64,000 nucleotides of DNA from Neurospora crassa OR74A (Eukaryota > Ascomycota > Sordariomycetes > Sordariales > Sordariaceae), in NCBI RefSeq assembly GCF_000182925.2, contig NC_026503.1:1116001-1180000 (forward strand), in the 5' to 3' direction. Shown here piece by piece: positions 38,161-51,124 of the stretch. Below the pieces are notes generated by a model. That model ran no database searches. It was not told where the DNA came from and saw nothing but the letters and a program-made list of their open reading frames with translations. The number at the start of each line of letters is the position of its first letter. The stretch's first letter is position 1. The position numbers and the translations under genes were made by a program.

Positions 38161-38715
38161 GGTGCCCTATTTTTAAAAGTTCATTTTCCTTTTTTGACTT
38201 TTGACTTTTCTGCTTTTGCTCTATCTAACATTGTGGCTGGTTGGCTTTTGGTAGTCAATAAATGGGGTTAGATTGCTACACCAATTCATCTTTGTGTTTC
38301 TTCTGCTGGGCAATGAGTGTAAAGTGAGCGAACGGGCTTGTTCGGAAAGGCAAGGATAGAGTCAAGAGATGAGACACCTTTTTTTACTCGAGAAAAGCAG
38401 ACCAAAATGGTCGTCGGTTCCTAGTAATAAATGCCTACTGTGGAAAACATACAGCACCGCTTCAAGAAGCTTGTCGGCACGAGACTGTTGCTCAATGTTC
38501 GTTGGCGATAATAAACAAATGTTGCATTTTATTCGAAACCCAAGCCCTAGCCTTGCTGCAACTACACTACGCCGAACCCAATGTTGGCTGTGCCTTTCGA
38601 GCAACCATAGTCAACACTATCTGACCAATAACATCCATCCCCAAATCATCATCAGGAAAATAGCACGATCCTGACCTTGATTATTACGACTTATCCAGCT
38701 CCCAACCCAGTGGTT
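38161..38715. other. Intergenic spacer
   Basis: Between the tRNA-Leu trailer and the 3' end of THO1. It contains the T5 run (about 38170) likely to end the tRNA transcript. Nothing else is supported. Confidence 0.6.
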
Positions 38716-41519
38716 CTAAGTCTCAGGTGCAGAAGCCGCATCCGTCATTTGAACATCGTCATCATTTCCACCTGCTGTTGTCGTTGCCGCGGGTTCCTCC
38801 TTACTTGCGCCCTCACCGGCGGACATGGAGACATCGCCGTTTTCAGGTTCCCGATTCTCATTGTCCTCCTCGGTCGAGCCATTACTATTGGTGGTGGTGA
38901 TCGCCTTGCCGTATACAGCGACCTCAAGGGCGGTCCAGTCGTCGCCACCGTCGATGACTGACTCGTAGAAGTCTGGGGACTTTTGTTGCTTTGCGAGTTC
39001 GGCGGCGTCTTTGAGGATGGCTTGAATTTGATCCTCGTTTCCTTCGAGACCGCTGCCGGTTTCTCTCAGTTGCGCTTCTAGGATTTCTGGCGAGGGAGGC
39101 TCGATGCAAATGAAGCGCGCTGAGAAGTCCCAGTCTTTGACTTGTTGTGCGCTCTGTTGGGGGGTTGAATAGGTGAGCATGTGACCGCTTAGGAGTGACA
39201 GGTGGGATGATCGAAACTTACATCGTGGCTCATCTCCATAATAGCAACCTTGCCTGCCTCACTAACGGCTTGTATGTGTTTCCTGCTCGTGCCTTGGCTG
39301 TAGTCTCCTTCCGTAAACTCGATAAGCTGGTCGCCGTCTCGCATCATGTTGAATGTTTGTGTGTCCACAAAGTAGTAATCCTGTCCTTCCTTTTCGCCTT
39401 CTTGAGGTTTCCGGGTGATGTGAGCTGGTACTCGCGTGAAGACGCCGGGGTGTTGGCTGGCTAGTCGCTTCGCAACACTGAGTTTGCTGGTCCGGCTGAC
39501 GTCTACGACAACTATTGGCTTCCGGTCATCGGGGAAGACGGCATCAGCAGCAGCCGTGGAATCCTCTGCCTCTTGTGGCTCGGGTTCTTTAGGCTTAGGC
39601 TTGTCCTGAAAAATGACGTCGATGTTGTCGTCACTATCGATGTCGTCGAACATCGCCAGTTTGGATCTGCTGGCGACTCTGAGAGCCACCCAGGTAAGGC
39701 TGTTCTTGGCCTCGATTGCCCTTTGCTTCTCCTTGGGATCTCTGGCCATCTCGATATCAAATTTGGCATCCTCTAACTTTCGTTCAAGTGTCTTGAGGTC
39801 AGGTTGTTGATACCGTTCCGGATTTTCAAGCTTCTTCCAAGCTTCGTCCGGGTCCTCATCTTGTAGGAAGTCCCAGTTCATCGAGCCCATCGGTGCATCT
39901 CTCATTTTCTTTGCTGTTGCTAGCTTGCCTGCCGCAATCTTGGCATCAAGGAACGCTTGAGGGGAAACGGCGGGCATCTCGATAGGCGGGCAGCCCTCTA
40001 CCTTCCAGTGCACCCAATTCTTGTCCCTGCTCAGGACAGTTTCGACCATCCTGTAAAAGTAAGGACCTTCTGGGCCTAGCTTGAGGTAATCGGCAATTTT
40101 CTTCTTCATGTCTAGCACCCAGTTGGTGTCTTCCTCACTCAACTGTTGATCCGAATGTGATACGGACTTGTTGGGTGCTTTGATGCTGGCGATCTTTTCC
40201 TTACCCTTGGGTGAGAGTGAAAGTAGGAACTCCATGATGATCAAGGCTTGAACGAGTACGTTTCGACGTAGGGCAAGATCGCCAATCTGCGTTTTGTTCT
40301 TGGTGAGTTAAGGGACATAATAAAGATAGTGAAACAGGGAACGGACCTCGAGTTTAAACAAATCACGACTGGTAAGATACTTTGGGTTAAAACCATTAGC
40401 CAACTCGTCATCCTCACCTTCACCACGCTTCCTCTTTAGTGCACGCTTGCTCTCATCGGACTTGTCCTTGGAATCCCTGGAACGTGCGCTTTGATCAACC
40501 TTGATGCTCTGGAAGGTGGCCATCGTCGCTTCTAGACCAGACTTGAAGGAGGCAAACTGCGCGGGCTCAAACAACTTCTTTGGCTGATTGAAGCTCTCCT
40601 GCAGAGACCAGAAGATAGGGTATAAAGCCTCCAGATCAAGCGCCTTGTCCTGCTGCTTTTTGGCATCTGTAGCTCCGGGCTTGGGAGTTGATCGCTGTTC
40701 GCCGGTCTTTTGGGCAGATTCGCCCTGCGTCTCCGTGTCGACATCCATTCTATCGGCAGAAGCATCCTCTGTCTTTGTCGGCTCCTGATCCCATGTGGTA
40801 ACATTTTCGACGTGGTACTCTCCTCTCAGGTTGACGGAACTTCTATCTCCGAGCGGAAAGCTCTGAAAGAGGTAGATAAACACTCTACCGGAGAACGCTG
40901 GATCCAGAGCCCTTGATAGACGTCGAAGAAGCTCATTGCAGGTGCGGAGAATGACCAGCTTCTTTTGACCAAAATGCTTTGCTGTGATGCGCTCTCTGCG
41001 GGACTCAAGAAAGTCAAACACCTTGCGACAACCGGCAATAGTCTGACTGTCAAGCAGCTCCTCAACCAGCCACAGAAGCAGGGCGGGATCACATTGCTCG
41101 TCATCAGAGAGAATGGACAGGATGTCAAAGAGGTTCCATACTCGGGCAAAATCTGGCGAGTCGATAGAGGTGGTGGCCTGGCGAAGTCAGTCAGCTTGGG
41201 CGCAACCTAAGCTGGCAAACTCGGCAGGATCTGAAGTCAAACTCACGATCAGCTTGCTGAACGTATCTCTTACGGCAGTCTCGATGATGGCGTGCCGCTG
41301 TGTCCGTTTTGCATCGTTCGCTTCACTAGCTTGGCTGGGGTCCACGCCAAGGGCCTCGTTCAGCTGGGTCTGGAGATCTTGAAAATCGGCCTTGTCGAGA
41401 GGAGGTTCGATGGATGCAGTCGGCTTTACTGCTTCTGCGCGTGCCAAGAGGTTTTCGAGAAAGGCCGAAAAGGCGGCGACACCGGGGACGCCGTGGCTCT
41501 CAATCACGCTGGAAGGCAT
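38716..41519 (-). CDS. THO complex subunit 1 (Hpr1/THOC1)
   Basis: Subunit of the THO complex, which couples transcription to mRNP packaging and export and limits R-loops. The product is 868 residues. Exons in coding order: 41247-41519, 40347-41177, 39222-40286, 38716-39153, all phase 0. Matching THOC1 blocks include PDFARVWNLFDILSILSDDE, CDPALLLWLVEELLDSQTIA, LVILRTCNELLRRLSRALDP, FSGRVFIYLFQSFPLGDRSS and KNWVHWKVEGCPPIE. Intron 2 is 60 nt with a weak donor GTCCGT but a good GCAG acceptor; joining GAG to ATT gives the continuous LFKLEIGDLALRRNVLVQAL. The C-terminus is acidic and low in structure. The gene is divergent from Aquarius, another RNA-processing gene, across an 828-bp spacer. Confidence 0.93.
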
Positions 41520-42347
41520 CTTTACTCATTGCCTCGCAGCTTATGTCGATACTGAGTGGATTTATGCTATCGATATTAGTTTCGTCGAAGTCGATCGCGC
41601 GAGAAGGCTGAACGAAGTGCGAGATGGTTTGGCAAGAGGTGAGTCTAGTGTTGCCAGCAATTCTCTGTGAAGATGATGCTGATATAGCCTAGGGATTGGA
41701 GAATGAATGCCTTTGTCCGGTGTAGAAGGTCAGTGAGCCCTGACAGAAAGGGAAAGATCAGCAAACAGCGCTGTTTGTAAGATTGGTGGAAGTGGAAGTA
41801 AAGATGGGAGAAGGAAAAGAGTGAGCATTCAGGTGAAGTTCACTTGTTGTTTACTGAGACAGACACCAGAGATGGGAGCATTACACTACAGTGGAAGCTG
41901 TGACAAGGCTAGATGCAAGTGGGTCTTTTGTCCGTGCTTGAGCTGCAAAGGCTCCATTTACAGTCCGATGCTGGATGGCTTGTTTGGTAGCTCGGTACAC
42001 TAATTCGTGCATGTGGGGTAGGTGTGGATGCGAGGACTGTGATACTCCTGCAAGGCTGTGGGAGCGCTAGAGGTAAGAGGTTCAACTCTGAAAGGTACCT
42101 TGCAATTTGCGGTGTACCTACTGCCACTCGAGGTACCTCCCGTCCTGCTCGCAGTTCCTTTGGGAGCTGTAAACGCTAACACAGGTACCTCTAACTTATC
42201 GCTGATAGAGATCCCGGCAGTGACCCGTACCGTCACTCTCGCAATTGGAATATCGACTTCCAAATTTCCAAACATACCAGCAACGCGGTTGGACGAATCT
42301 CTCGCCCTCTGCACGCGACAACGACTCTCCCACACATTTACCCCAAA
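41520..42347. promoter_or_regulatory. Shared divergent promoter of THO1 and Aquarius
   Basis: These 828 bp lie between the two start codons. Three exact copies of the palindrome AGGTACCT lie at 42093-42100, 42131-42138 and 42183-42190, plus a half-like GTGTACCTA at about 42112. The sequence after 42190 is C/T- and A-rich as in a 5' leader. Confidence 0.6.
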
Positions 42348-45300
42348 ATGCCGCCGGCGAAACGAGTAAAAAGCAGCGCGAGTGCAGACAAAGGGCCAGC
42401 CGCTGGCTCGGGACGGCCCACAACCCAAGACTTGGAAGGGGACAGCGAGTTTGCCAACCTTGCGCGCCAGCATTGGCTGAAGGCGACAAAACGCGCCGAC
42501 GACGTCAAAGTCAAGGTCAAGAACGACGTGCTCAAGAGCGAGATCTGGGACGCGCTAGAGAAGGATGGCTTCCCTCTCAAATCTCTGTTGGTGCTGGAAG
42601 GCCTACAGACTCTAGAGAGGCATGTATCGCCCTCCCCAAAGAGATGTGTGTACCTTGATGCCTGTCGCTAACTGGCTTATAGCTATCTCTGGCCTGGCTA
42701 CGGCGAAGATTCATCCAATTACCATGTTCTCTTGATCGTTCTTATAGTCAATGCCAAGCGCAGGGAAAGACTGGACGCATGGGGTAAGTCAATGCTCAGG
42801 ACATCATATTTCATGGCAATGATGAATAACCAGATACCTGTGCAGGCCTCTTCAATGACCGCCCGGCCGACTTCTCCGACCTCTTCCGCCGTGCCCTGTC
42901 CATGACCCTCGACGACTCGTTATCTTGGAGCATTAGGACCCAGGTTCTCCAGTTCATTATCTACGCCTTCGAGAGCTTGGATTGCGCCATTGTCCGGAAG
43001 GAATGCGCACCCCTTGTCTCGATATCCATCTGGCACAACCTCTCCACCGAAGAGAAGCGCAACGAGCTACTGGATTCGAATCCACAACTGAGGAAAACCT
43101 GGAGGGCATCCGCTAAGCGATATGATGCGGCGGACGACGCAGGGAAAGCCCGTCTGCGATTCGAGAGGGCATGGCTGTACAGCTCCGTCCTGGAGTTCTT
43201 CAGGGTTCTTTATACCGAAAACGCCAAACAGGACCAGGTCATGTACTGCGAGCGCTTCCTTGAGTTCCTGATAGATGTCCTCAGCCAACTCCCAACAAGA
43301 CGCTACGCCAACACCCTGCTCCAAGACCTCCACATCTTGCCAGCTCTGCGCCTGTCGCCCATGTACAACGATGAAGGAAACGGTCTTTTGCGGGATCTTG
43401 CCAAGCTGCTCTCGCACTTTGTGTACTTCACGGTCGACGACCAGACAGGAGTGCAGTATAGCAAGACGGAGGCGTACGATCAACACTGCGCCAGGCTCGC
43501 GAAGCTACAAAGGACATCCTTAAAACACTTCAAGGACAAACTGACAGTGCTTGCATTGTCTAACTATGGCTCCATCGACAAGAGATCCGACCTCTTCGGG
43601 CTGCTGGATGTCTTGACCGACGAAGAGCTCACCGAGCTGGCTCGATTATTAGGCTTGCGAATCAGCTACCCAGAATCTTCTACCTTGGTGGTGGACCGGA
43701 GGTTCCTGATGGAGGTGCTATTGTCAACCTTCGAGCGTCACAAGACTTTCCAAGAAGAGGCGGCTGAGCTGAGTGTTCTTCCTACGGAAGAGACGCTCTT
43801 TGAGACTGGCCTGAGAAGGACCGATCACTATGATGGCTCGCGGCCTTTGGCGCTGCCAAAAGTGAATCTGCAGTATCTATCAGTTGGAGACTTCCTTTGG
43901 CGGTCGCTGACACTCTATCGTTGCGAGGCATTCTACGCTATCCGACAAGATATCGAGGCAGCCTTGGCAAGGCTAAAACCCGAGGCTCGACGCACCGGCG
44001 AGACAGTATTCACGGGTTTCTCAAGGATGGCTTTGCCTATCAGCAAGCCAACAATACTCGATGTCGTCCCACCGCTTGTTGGTACTGATGTTCCTTCCAC
44101 TGTAAAGGCTGAAGTAACCATCGATTTGCGCAGACTAACAGAACATGTTCGTCGTGATTGGGACGCTCTTCGGCCCGATGACGTGCTGTTCCTGGTTGAA
44201 GTCAATGCTTCCAAGGCAAAGAATGTTGAAAACGGCGGGGCGCCTCTTAGCGAAGCCGAAAGGTTGGGACTGGTGACTGTCCGTACTGCAGAGGTGATTC
44301 AGATAATGGATGACAGAGGTCGTGCGGTCCGCGATGCACAAGCGTACTTTGAGAACCACAATCGGAGCTACGCAAGAAAGATCCAGGTCCGTTTGGACGC
44401 TCATGCCTACAAGCGGGACTCGGAGGGGAAGCGGAACGTGTATGATGGAATCAACCTCATCGTCCGTCGCAGCGGTCGTGAGAATAACTTCAAGCCGGTC
44501 TTGGAGTCGATTCGGGACCTCACCCTCTCCGAAGTACCACTCGCTCCATGGATGCATGACGTCTTCCTGGGATATGGTGATCCAGCTGGAGCGACTTATA
44601 AGAACCTCCCTAATAGGATAAAGAAGTTGGACTACCGCGACACATTCCTAGACTGGCAGCATCTGATCGAGAGCTTGCCCGGTAAGAATGTTGAGCCCAG
44701 CGAAGATGTCTCCGGAACCATCAACCCCCCTTTCGTCCTCGAAACAGTTGAGAAGCCGGCCGAAGATGGAGCCTCCAAGCCTTCCAAAAAGAGGAGGCGA
44801 GATGCTGAACCTGCTCTTATCTCCGAGATAGAAACAGTGAAGGTTTCATCTTACAAGCCTCCGAACAATGGGCCGTATCCCATTGATGCGCCCAAGCTTA
44901 ACTCGGTCCGGTTCACACCCAAGCAAGTGGAGGCCATCATCTCTGGCTCCCAACCTGGCCTCACGGTAGTCGTTGGGCCTCCAGGAACAGGCAAGACCGA
45001 CGTTGCTACCCAGATCATCAACAACATTTACCACAACTTTCCTGAGCAGAAGACTTTGCTCATAGCACACAGCAACCAGGCCCTGAACCAGCTTTTTGCC
45101 AAGATTGTGGCGTTAGACATTGATGAGCGCCATCTTCTACGTCTCGGACATGGTGAGGAGGACTTGGAAACGGAGGGCAGCTTCAGCAAGCACGGACGTG
45201 TAGAATCCTTCCTTGAGAACCGTGATCGGTATCTTCTTGAAGTCAATCGTCTCGCTGCCAGTATAGGCGCACCTGGTGCTCACGGAAATTCGGCCGAAAC

Positions 45301-46870
45301 AGCAGGCTATTTCAACAAGGTCTATGTCCAACCCGCATGGGCTAAGTTCAGTGAACTTACGAAGGCTGAAGATGCAACCGCTGAGGACATCGTCAAGGCC
45401 TTCCCTTTCCACTACTACTTTGCCGACGCGCCCCAGCCTTTGTTCCCTCCCGATGCTGACGTCGACACTGTTCGGGAGATTGCCAACGGCTGCTACCGCC
45501 ACATCTCCAAGATCTTTACAGAACTTGCCGATGTTATGCCCTTCGAAATCCTCCGCCGAGATCGCGATAAGGAGAACTACCTCCTTACCAACGAAGCCCG
45601 CATTATCGCCATGACAGCCACTCACGCTGCCATGCGGCGTGGTAAAATCGCCTCTCTAGGCTTCCACTACGACAACGTGGTTATGGAGGAAGCTGCTCAG
45701 GTCACGGAAATTGAGAACTTCATCCCCTTTGCCATGCAGAAGCCCAAGGACGGCAAAGTCCCACTCCAACGCATCGTCCTCTGCGGTGACCACTACCAAA
45801 ACTCCCCCGTTATCCAGTCGCTCGCCTTCCGTCACTACGCCAACCTTGAGCAGTCCCTCTTCTCCCGCCTCGTCCGCCTCGGCGTGCCCACCATCAACCT
45901 CGACCTCCAGGGCCGGGCCAGGCCCTCCATCTCGAGCCTTTACAAGTGGCGTTACCCATCCCTGAACGATCTCCCGCACACCATGTCGGCTACCGAGTTC
46001 CTCACTGCCAACGCCGGCTTCCGGTACGATTACCAGTTCATCGACGTACCTGACTACAAAGGCCAGGGCGAGAGCGAGCCAACGCCGCACTTTATCCAGA
46101 ACCTGGGCGAGGCTGAGTACGCAGTGGCTATCTTCATGTATATGCGCTTGTTGGGCTACCCCGCAGAGAAAATCAGCATTCTCGCTACCTACGCCGGACA
46201 GAGGGCGTTGATTAAGGATGTATTGGGCCATCGGTGCGCGAAGAATCCCATTTTTGGAATGCCGAGGATCGTTACGACGGTGGACAAGTACCAGGGCGAG
46301 CAGAATGATTGTACGTTCTCCATATCCTTTGTTTATCCCTCCTCTAGCAAGCCACTAAGACGCTAATTCACAGATATCATTCTCTCCCTAACCCGCACCT
46401 CCCGCGTCGGCTACCTCCGCGACATCCGCCGTCTAACCGTCGCCCTCTCCCGTGCCCGCTTGGGTCTGTACATCCTCGGCCGCCGCTCCGTCTTTGAATC
46501 ATGCTACGAGCTTCGCGAAGCCTTTGAACTGCTTCTACAGCGTCCGGACAAGCTGACCCTCGTCACCGGTGAGTTGTGGCCCTCGCAGCGCGTTCTGGCC
46601 GACGAAGTCGGTAAGGAAGGACTTGAAGGAGAGACGGTCATGGAGGGCGTGGAACACTTGGGACAGTATGTGTTCGAGATGACCAAGACCAGGATCGAGC
46701 AGTTGAAGGAGGAGGGGAAGCAATTGCCCGCTCCTGGTGAGAGCGAGGCGCAGGTGGAGGTGATGGCTGCGGAAGGGGAGGAGGGTGCTGAGGTTGTCGA
46801 ACTGGCACAGCCGGATGAGGAGGAGGAGGAGGCTGTAAGAGTTGAAGGGTTTGAGGCTGAGGAGGAGTGA
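42348..46870 (+). CDS. Aquarius/Cwf11-type intron-binding RNA helicase
   Basis: Spliceosomal SF1 helicase that joins with the intron-binding complex near the branch point. Exons 42348-42619, 42683-42783, 42846-46310 and 46374-46870 give 1444 residues, close to human AQR. The N-terminal helical domain includes YLWPGYGEDSSNYH, YCERFLEFLIDVLSQLPTRR, DDQTGVQYSKTEAYDQHCAR and LPKVNLQYLSVGDFLWR. The helicase core has Walker A GPPGTGKT at 835-842, VVMEEAAQVTEIENF near 1070, the block GRARPSISSLYKWRYPSLND, and the late motifs TVDKYQGEQND and SLTRTSRVGYLRDIRRL with SRARLGLYILGR. Intron 1 must use a GC donor (AG|GCATGT) to keep the frame. The C-terminus is an acidic tail absent from most helicases. It is divergent from THO1. 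Confidence 0.95.
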
Positions 46871-49375
46871 TTCAGATTTAGATCTGGGTTGTCTGAATCT
46901 TAGATATGCATGGTAGTGTTTAGTTGTACCACATAGTACATGTGGATGGTATTTTGGTTTGAGAACAAGCGATAAAATAGAGGACCTGGAAGACACTGCA
47001 ATTTGACAAACCCATATGAGACATATGTTTGGAAGTGACCTTGACGATACCGCCAGTGCTCCTTCAGCATCATTTCTAATGTACCTCTCACGAATATCTC
47101 CTCTTGTTGTGTGTCTTTGTAACTTGGCCTGTGCTTGACCTACTCTTTACTGTCTTTGTCAACCCAGCCGTCAACTTAACCAAGCACGTCCAACTCTTGG
47201 CTATTAAAGTATTGTCAATTGGTTCTCTAGTCTAGCATATGAAAGTGATGTAATCGAGCGATGATCATCACATGCAGCAACCGACCAGGATACGTATTTA
47301 GCTCCTCATGGCATTTGATCAAGCTCAGCTAGCTATCTCCAACGAGCAGAAGCAAAAACATACCAAAAAAAAAAAAAAAAAAAAAAAAACCGGTGATCAG
47401 TAACCATATTACCCCAACTTTTTTTTCCCCCAAGCCTTTGAGCCGATCACTACCGAACGAAGCGGCAAAGAAATTGAGGTTAAGGAACCCCAAATTACTA
47501 CGCGAAGGGTCCAGCGGTTCGTTGGCGTGGTAATTTGGCATTTTGGCATTGTTTTTTTTTTTTTTGTTTATTTCTTGTTCAATTTTCTATTTTTCATAAT
47601 TGATGTGAGGACAATCGACATTGGCCCCGTCCGAATCTCCGAGGTCGACAACCGCCCGGTGTCGGTGTACCTTATGGCTCGTTGGTCGCAAGTCGCAAGT
47701 CGCAGGTTGCAAGTTGAAAGTTGGAAGTCGGCATGCATACCTACGTACCTACCTACCTACTGGCTGGCACATCCTCACATCTTGGATCAATCCCCACCAA
47801 CGTCCGGTTACAAAACCTACTACGCAAAAGTGTCCAGTTTCAAATACATTGTGTAGGTACCTACTCAGTAAATATGCGTTGCTTGCATCTTCTGGCTGCA
47901 CGTGGTTGTAAATGCTCAGCCTTCTAGCAAGTTCGCTTCCGAGTCCGGTCGTGGGGCCGTTTTTTTTTTAAAGTTCTCAACAGCTTTGGGTGATGGAAGA
48001 GTATGAAGGAAAAGGAGAACAATGAGAAGCAACTGTGTAACGCGTGGCATTGTGCTTCATTCAGGTTTCCTCGAGTTTCCCCTCCCCCCCAACGCCAATA
48101 CCCAATGCCCAACGCACAACAACGCCCAACGCCCAGATGCCGAACATGGGCAGATAGATGGAAAAGGCTCTGAAGAGTGTGAGGCTGAGGCGAAGGGCAC
48201 GGACTTTTTCCTCATACCGGTATCCTGGCCAGGCCTTGATAGACCTTTGTTTTGACGTCTCGTTTTGTTCGTCGGTTGTTCCATTTGAGGTTCTATGCAA
48301 GGGGACAAGGGGGGTACAAGTATCAATGCGGCGTCGCTTTTTGGGTTTGGCTTTCTTTCCATTGTCTGTGGCACGTATGTAGGTCTCTGCGTGGGTGTCT
48401 GTTGGTTGATGGCTATGGCTTATGGCTTGGACTGGGGGTTTTGACAAAGCCAGAGTTCATGGCCAGCCGATGGGATGGTGGGTTGGAGTAACTTGAAACC
48501 AATGAAGATGGTTGTTGTCCAGGCCACTGCTGAGCATGCGATAGATACTTCTCAGGTCCTGTTATATCTACGTATCTAGGACCTAGACGGTTTTCTTATG
48601 TAGATTTTGGCCGGCCAGCATAAGAATATACTGTCTATTGTGGCCTTCCGATCATGTTTGATATATCGTAGGAAACGATATGGTGTAGTGTATGTACGAA
48701 AAAAGGAAGGGGGTTCGTAAATGCAGACGGTACGAACCGATACATGGGCTCCACTGCCCCACCATCTACTAACTAGGTACTGTGTACACGGTCTTGGTTG
48801 AGGTGGGGTTTCCCTGCTTTGAAAAATTGGAACGAACGACGACAAACGACGAGGAGGGGGTTGGGACTCTGCGAGGTACAAGTACACTACATGCGAACAA
48901 CGCTGGGGAGCCCTGATAGCCTGGTAGATAAGGTGAGCTCGCCCTTCTAGGGTAGTAGAACGGGCATAGTCATATACAAGATGGTGGTTTTCTCTAGTTG
49001 GATTTCAGGAGGTGAGAAGGGGGCCAAAGGTTAAGCTTTACTTTGGAATCTAGGAGGTGATGAGTTCAGGCAGCAGATATGTTTCTTGGAGAGATTCGCA
49101 GATGATGATGCCTTGCAGGTCGTTAGGTTGTGTCTGGTTTTGGAGGCGACGAAATCGACTCGAACTTTTTTTGGGGAGTTCCTGGGGTGCATGGAGGTGG
49201 GGGTCTTGCCTAGAGCGAGGGGCAGCGGAGACTTCAAGGGGGTATGAAAATGGACCAGCGCCGAGAATGTTGCTGTTCGCTTGCTGGGACATTTTGCCCA
49301 CCAAGGAGGAACTTGGGATGCCTAGACTCGATGCCCTGAAACCCCCAATTGGGTACAGATGTTGTTCAACTTGGC

Positions 49376-49645
49376 TCGTCGTGGACAATATAGTTGAGAC
49401 CTTTGACATTATACCTTGGAATTACTCCCACTACGAATCCAAGCGTCTTTGTAACACCTCTGGTTGTAAGTTCTAAGCAATTTCTAAATGAAAATATACA
49501 AACAGGACTCTAGCGGATGTCTTTTCGAATTGTTGTAATCCCTATCACAATCTTGCAACAGCCTTTTCTTTAATCTTGACGAGCAGTAGTGGACTGTTTT
49601 ACCTAGCCTGTTGGTTGGTCTCATTTATTTTGTCTCGGACGAGCT
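49376..49645 (+). repeat. Dispersed repeat, copy B
   Basis: Plus-strand partner of 27678-27881, in the opposite orientation. Copy B holds about 100 nt between blocks 1 and 2 where copy A has 21 nt. No ORF spans both copies intact, so neither looks like a functional gene. Confidence 0.8.
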
Positions 49646-51084
49646 TGGCTCATTGTCCTAGGGGCCGGAGGCTGGTGAGAGTGCTTGAGTTCCCCAATTC
49701 AAATCCTAGTCCCAAAGAACGGGAGATTTGGAGAAGTGAGGAGACGGCAAACCCAAAAACTTCAGCGTCCAAATACCAACCAAGACCCGAGAACATAAGG
49801 TCTACACTTGTGGGTTGACGTCATAATAGACATAGAAGCAGACCAACTCGACTGGTTAATGGCAGATTATATGGGAAAATAATTTGACTGAAAAAAGATC
49901 GTGGCGTCGTAAACGGGCGCTTGAGGGCTTGTGGTGAATGAGTCAGATATGGTTGCAGCGTGGTGATTCGTGTGTTTTTCCGAATTTCCAAATGTGTGCC
50001 ATACGTACCATACATACTATCGGCGATAAGAGGGCTGGAGGGCACCAGGAGGCATGCGAGGGAGTACAGAGTGGTAAGCACAGACGAAGAGCATTTGTCG
50101 CCCCGGCCTCCTGTATATGTTGCCACTCACTCATCACTGTTGCAGGTTGTAGTATAAGCCAGCTCGGTCGAGTAGCGTTGCGCTCTCACAGAGAGGCCGA
50201 AAATGCTCACTTGGCTTATGATCAGTTGAAGACACATGCAAAGAACAATTCCATCGACGCCGGCGCCCCGGTTGGACCTGGGAGGTGCACATAGACCACG
50301 TTGTTCGTGTTGTGCGCCTTCAGATGCGGGCCTCTCTTGGACTGAAAATACCATCGGGGGATGAACATGATCTGCTGGTTAATTCTGGTTCGACGCATTA
50401 AAATTGAGAGACTCACTTGGAGCTTTATCAATACCACGGCCACTGGGAGAGAGACTTACTAGGGCATGAGAATTTCCTGCCAGTCAGGTCTCATGCCGGC
50501 CAGTAACCGTTGAGCCGTACGCCATTTGGGGACAACATATACGTCGTCTTTGCAATCAGGCAGTGCCTACCGCGATGTACTACTATACTAGTAGAGTCGA
50601 CCTTCCACCCTTGGAGGATAACTCTCTTCATATTGTCCGTGTCCGCGCCCAACTCCCCGGACCAGTCGCCCATGTCACCCCATTCGGTCTTAGATTTGGA
50701 GAAGAGATGTCTGGAGAATCCTGGACCAGGCCCACCCTCGATTTTTAGCTTGATCGTACCCCCATCGTTTAGGACGAGGGCTAGACAAAGGGACGAGGTG
50801 TAGGTACACGAACTGACAAGCGACAACAGCCCTCGGGTACGCCTCATGATACATCATTTGATATTCTACAAGATAATTTCTGTTCTTCCGACAGAACGTC
50901 TGTACAATGGTAGCGGTAGCCCCATGTCCTGAAGGGAATTGAGCTGTGCCACATGTGATGTGGCTGTACACTTTGGCATTATTGTCCATGCTCGGAGTGT
51001 CAGAGCCGCATCTGCATCAGATCGTTTTGGTCCCCGGTTATCTGGGCACTAGTCAAGGTTATCAACTGAACATGATGGCTCACC

Positions 51085-51085
<1 letters not shown>

Positions 51086-51122
<37 letters not shown>
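51086..51122. repeat. A37 homopolymer
   Basis: Thirty-seven consecutive A residues, followed closely by another A-rich stretch. No target duplication could be recognised around it, so a retroposed tail is not shown. Confidence 0.85.
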
Positions 51123-51124
<2 letters not shown>

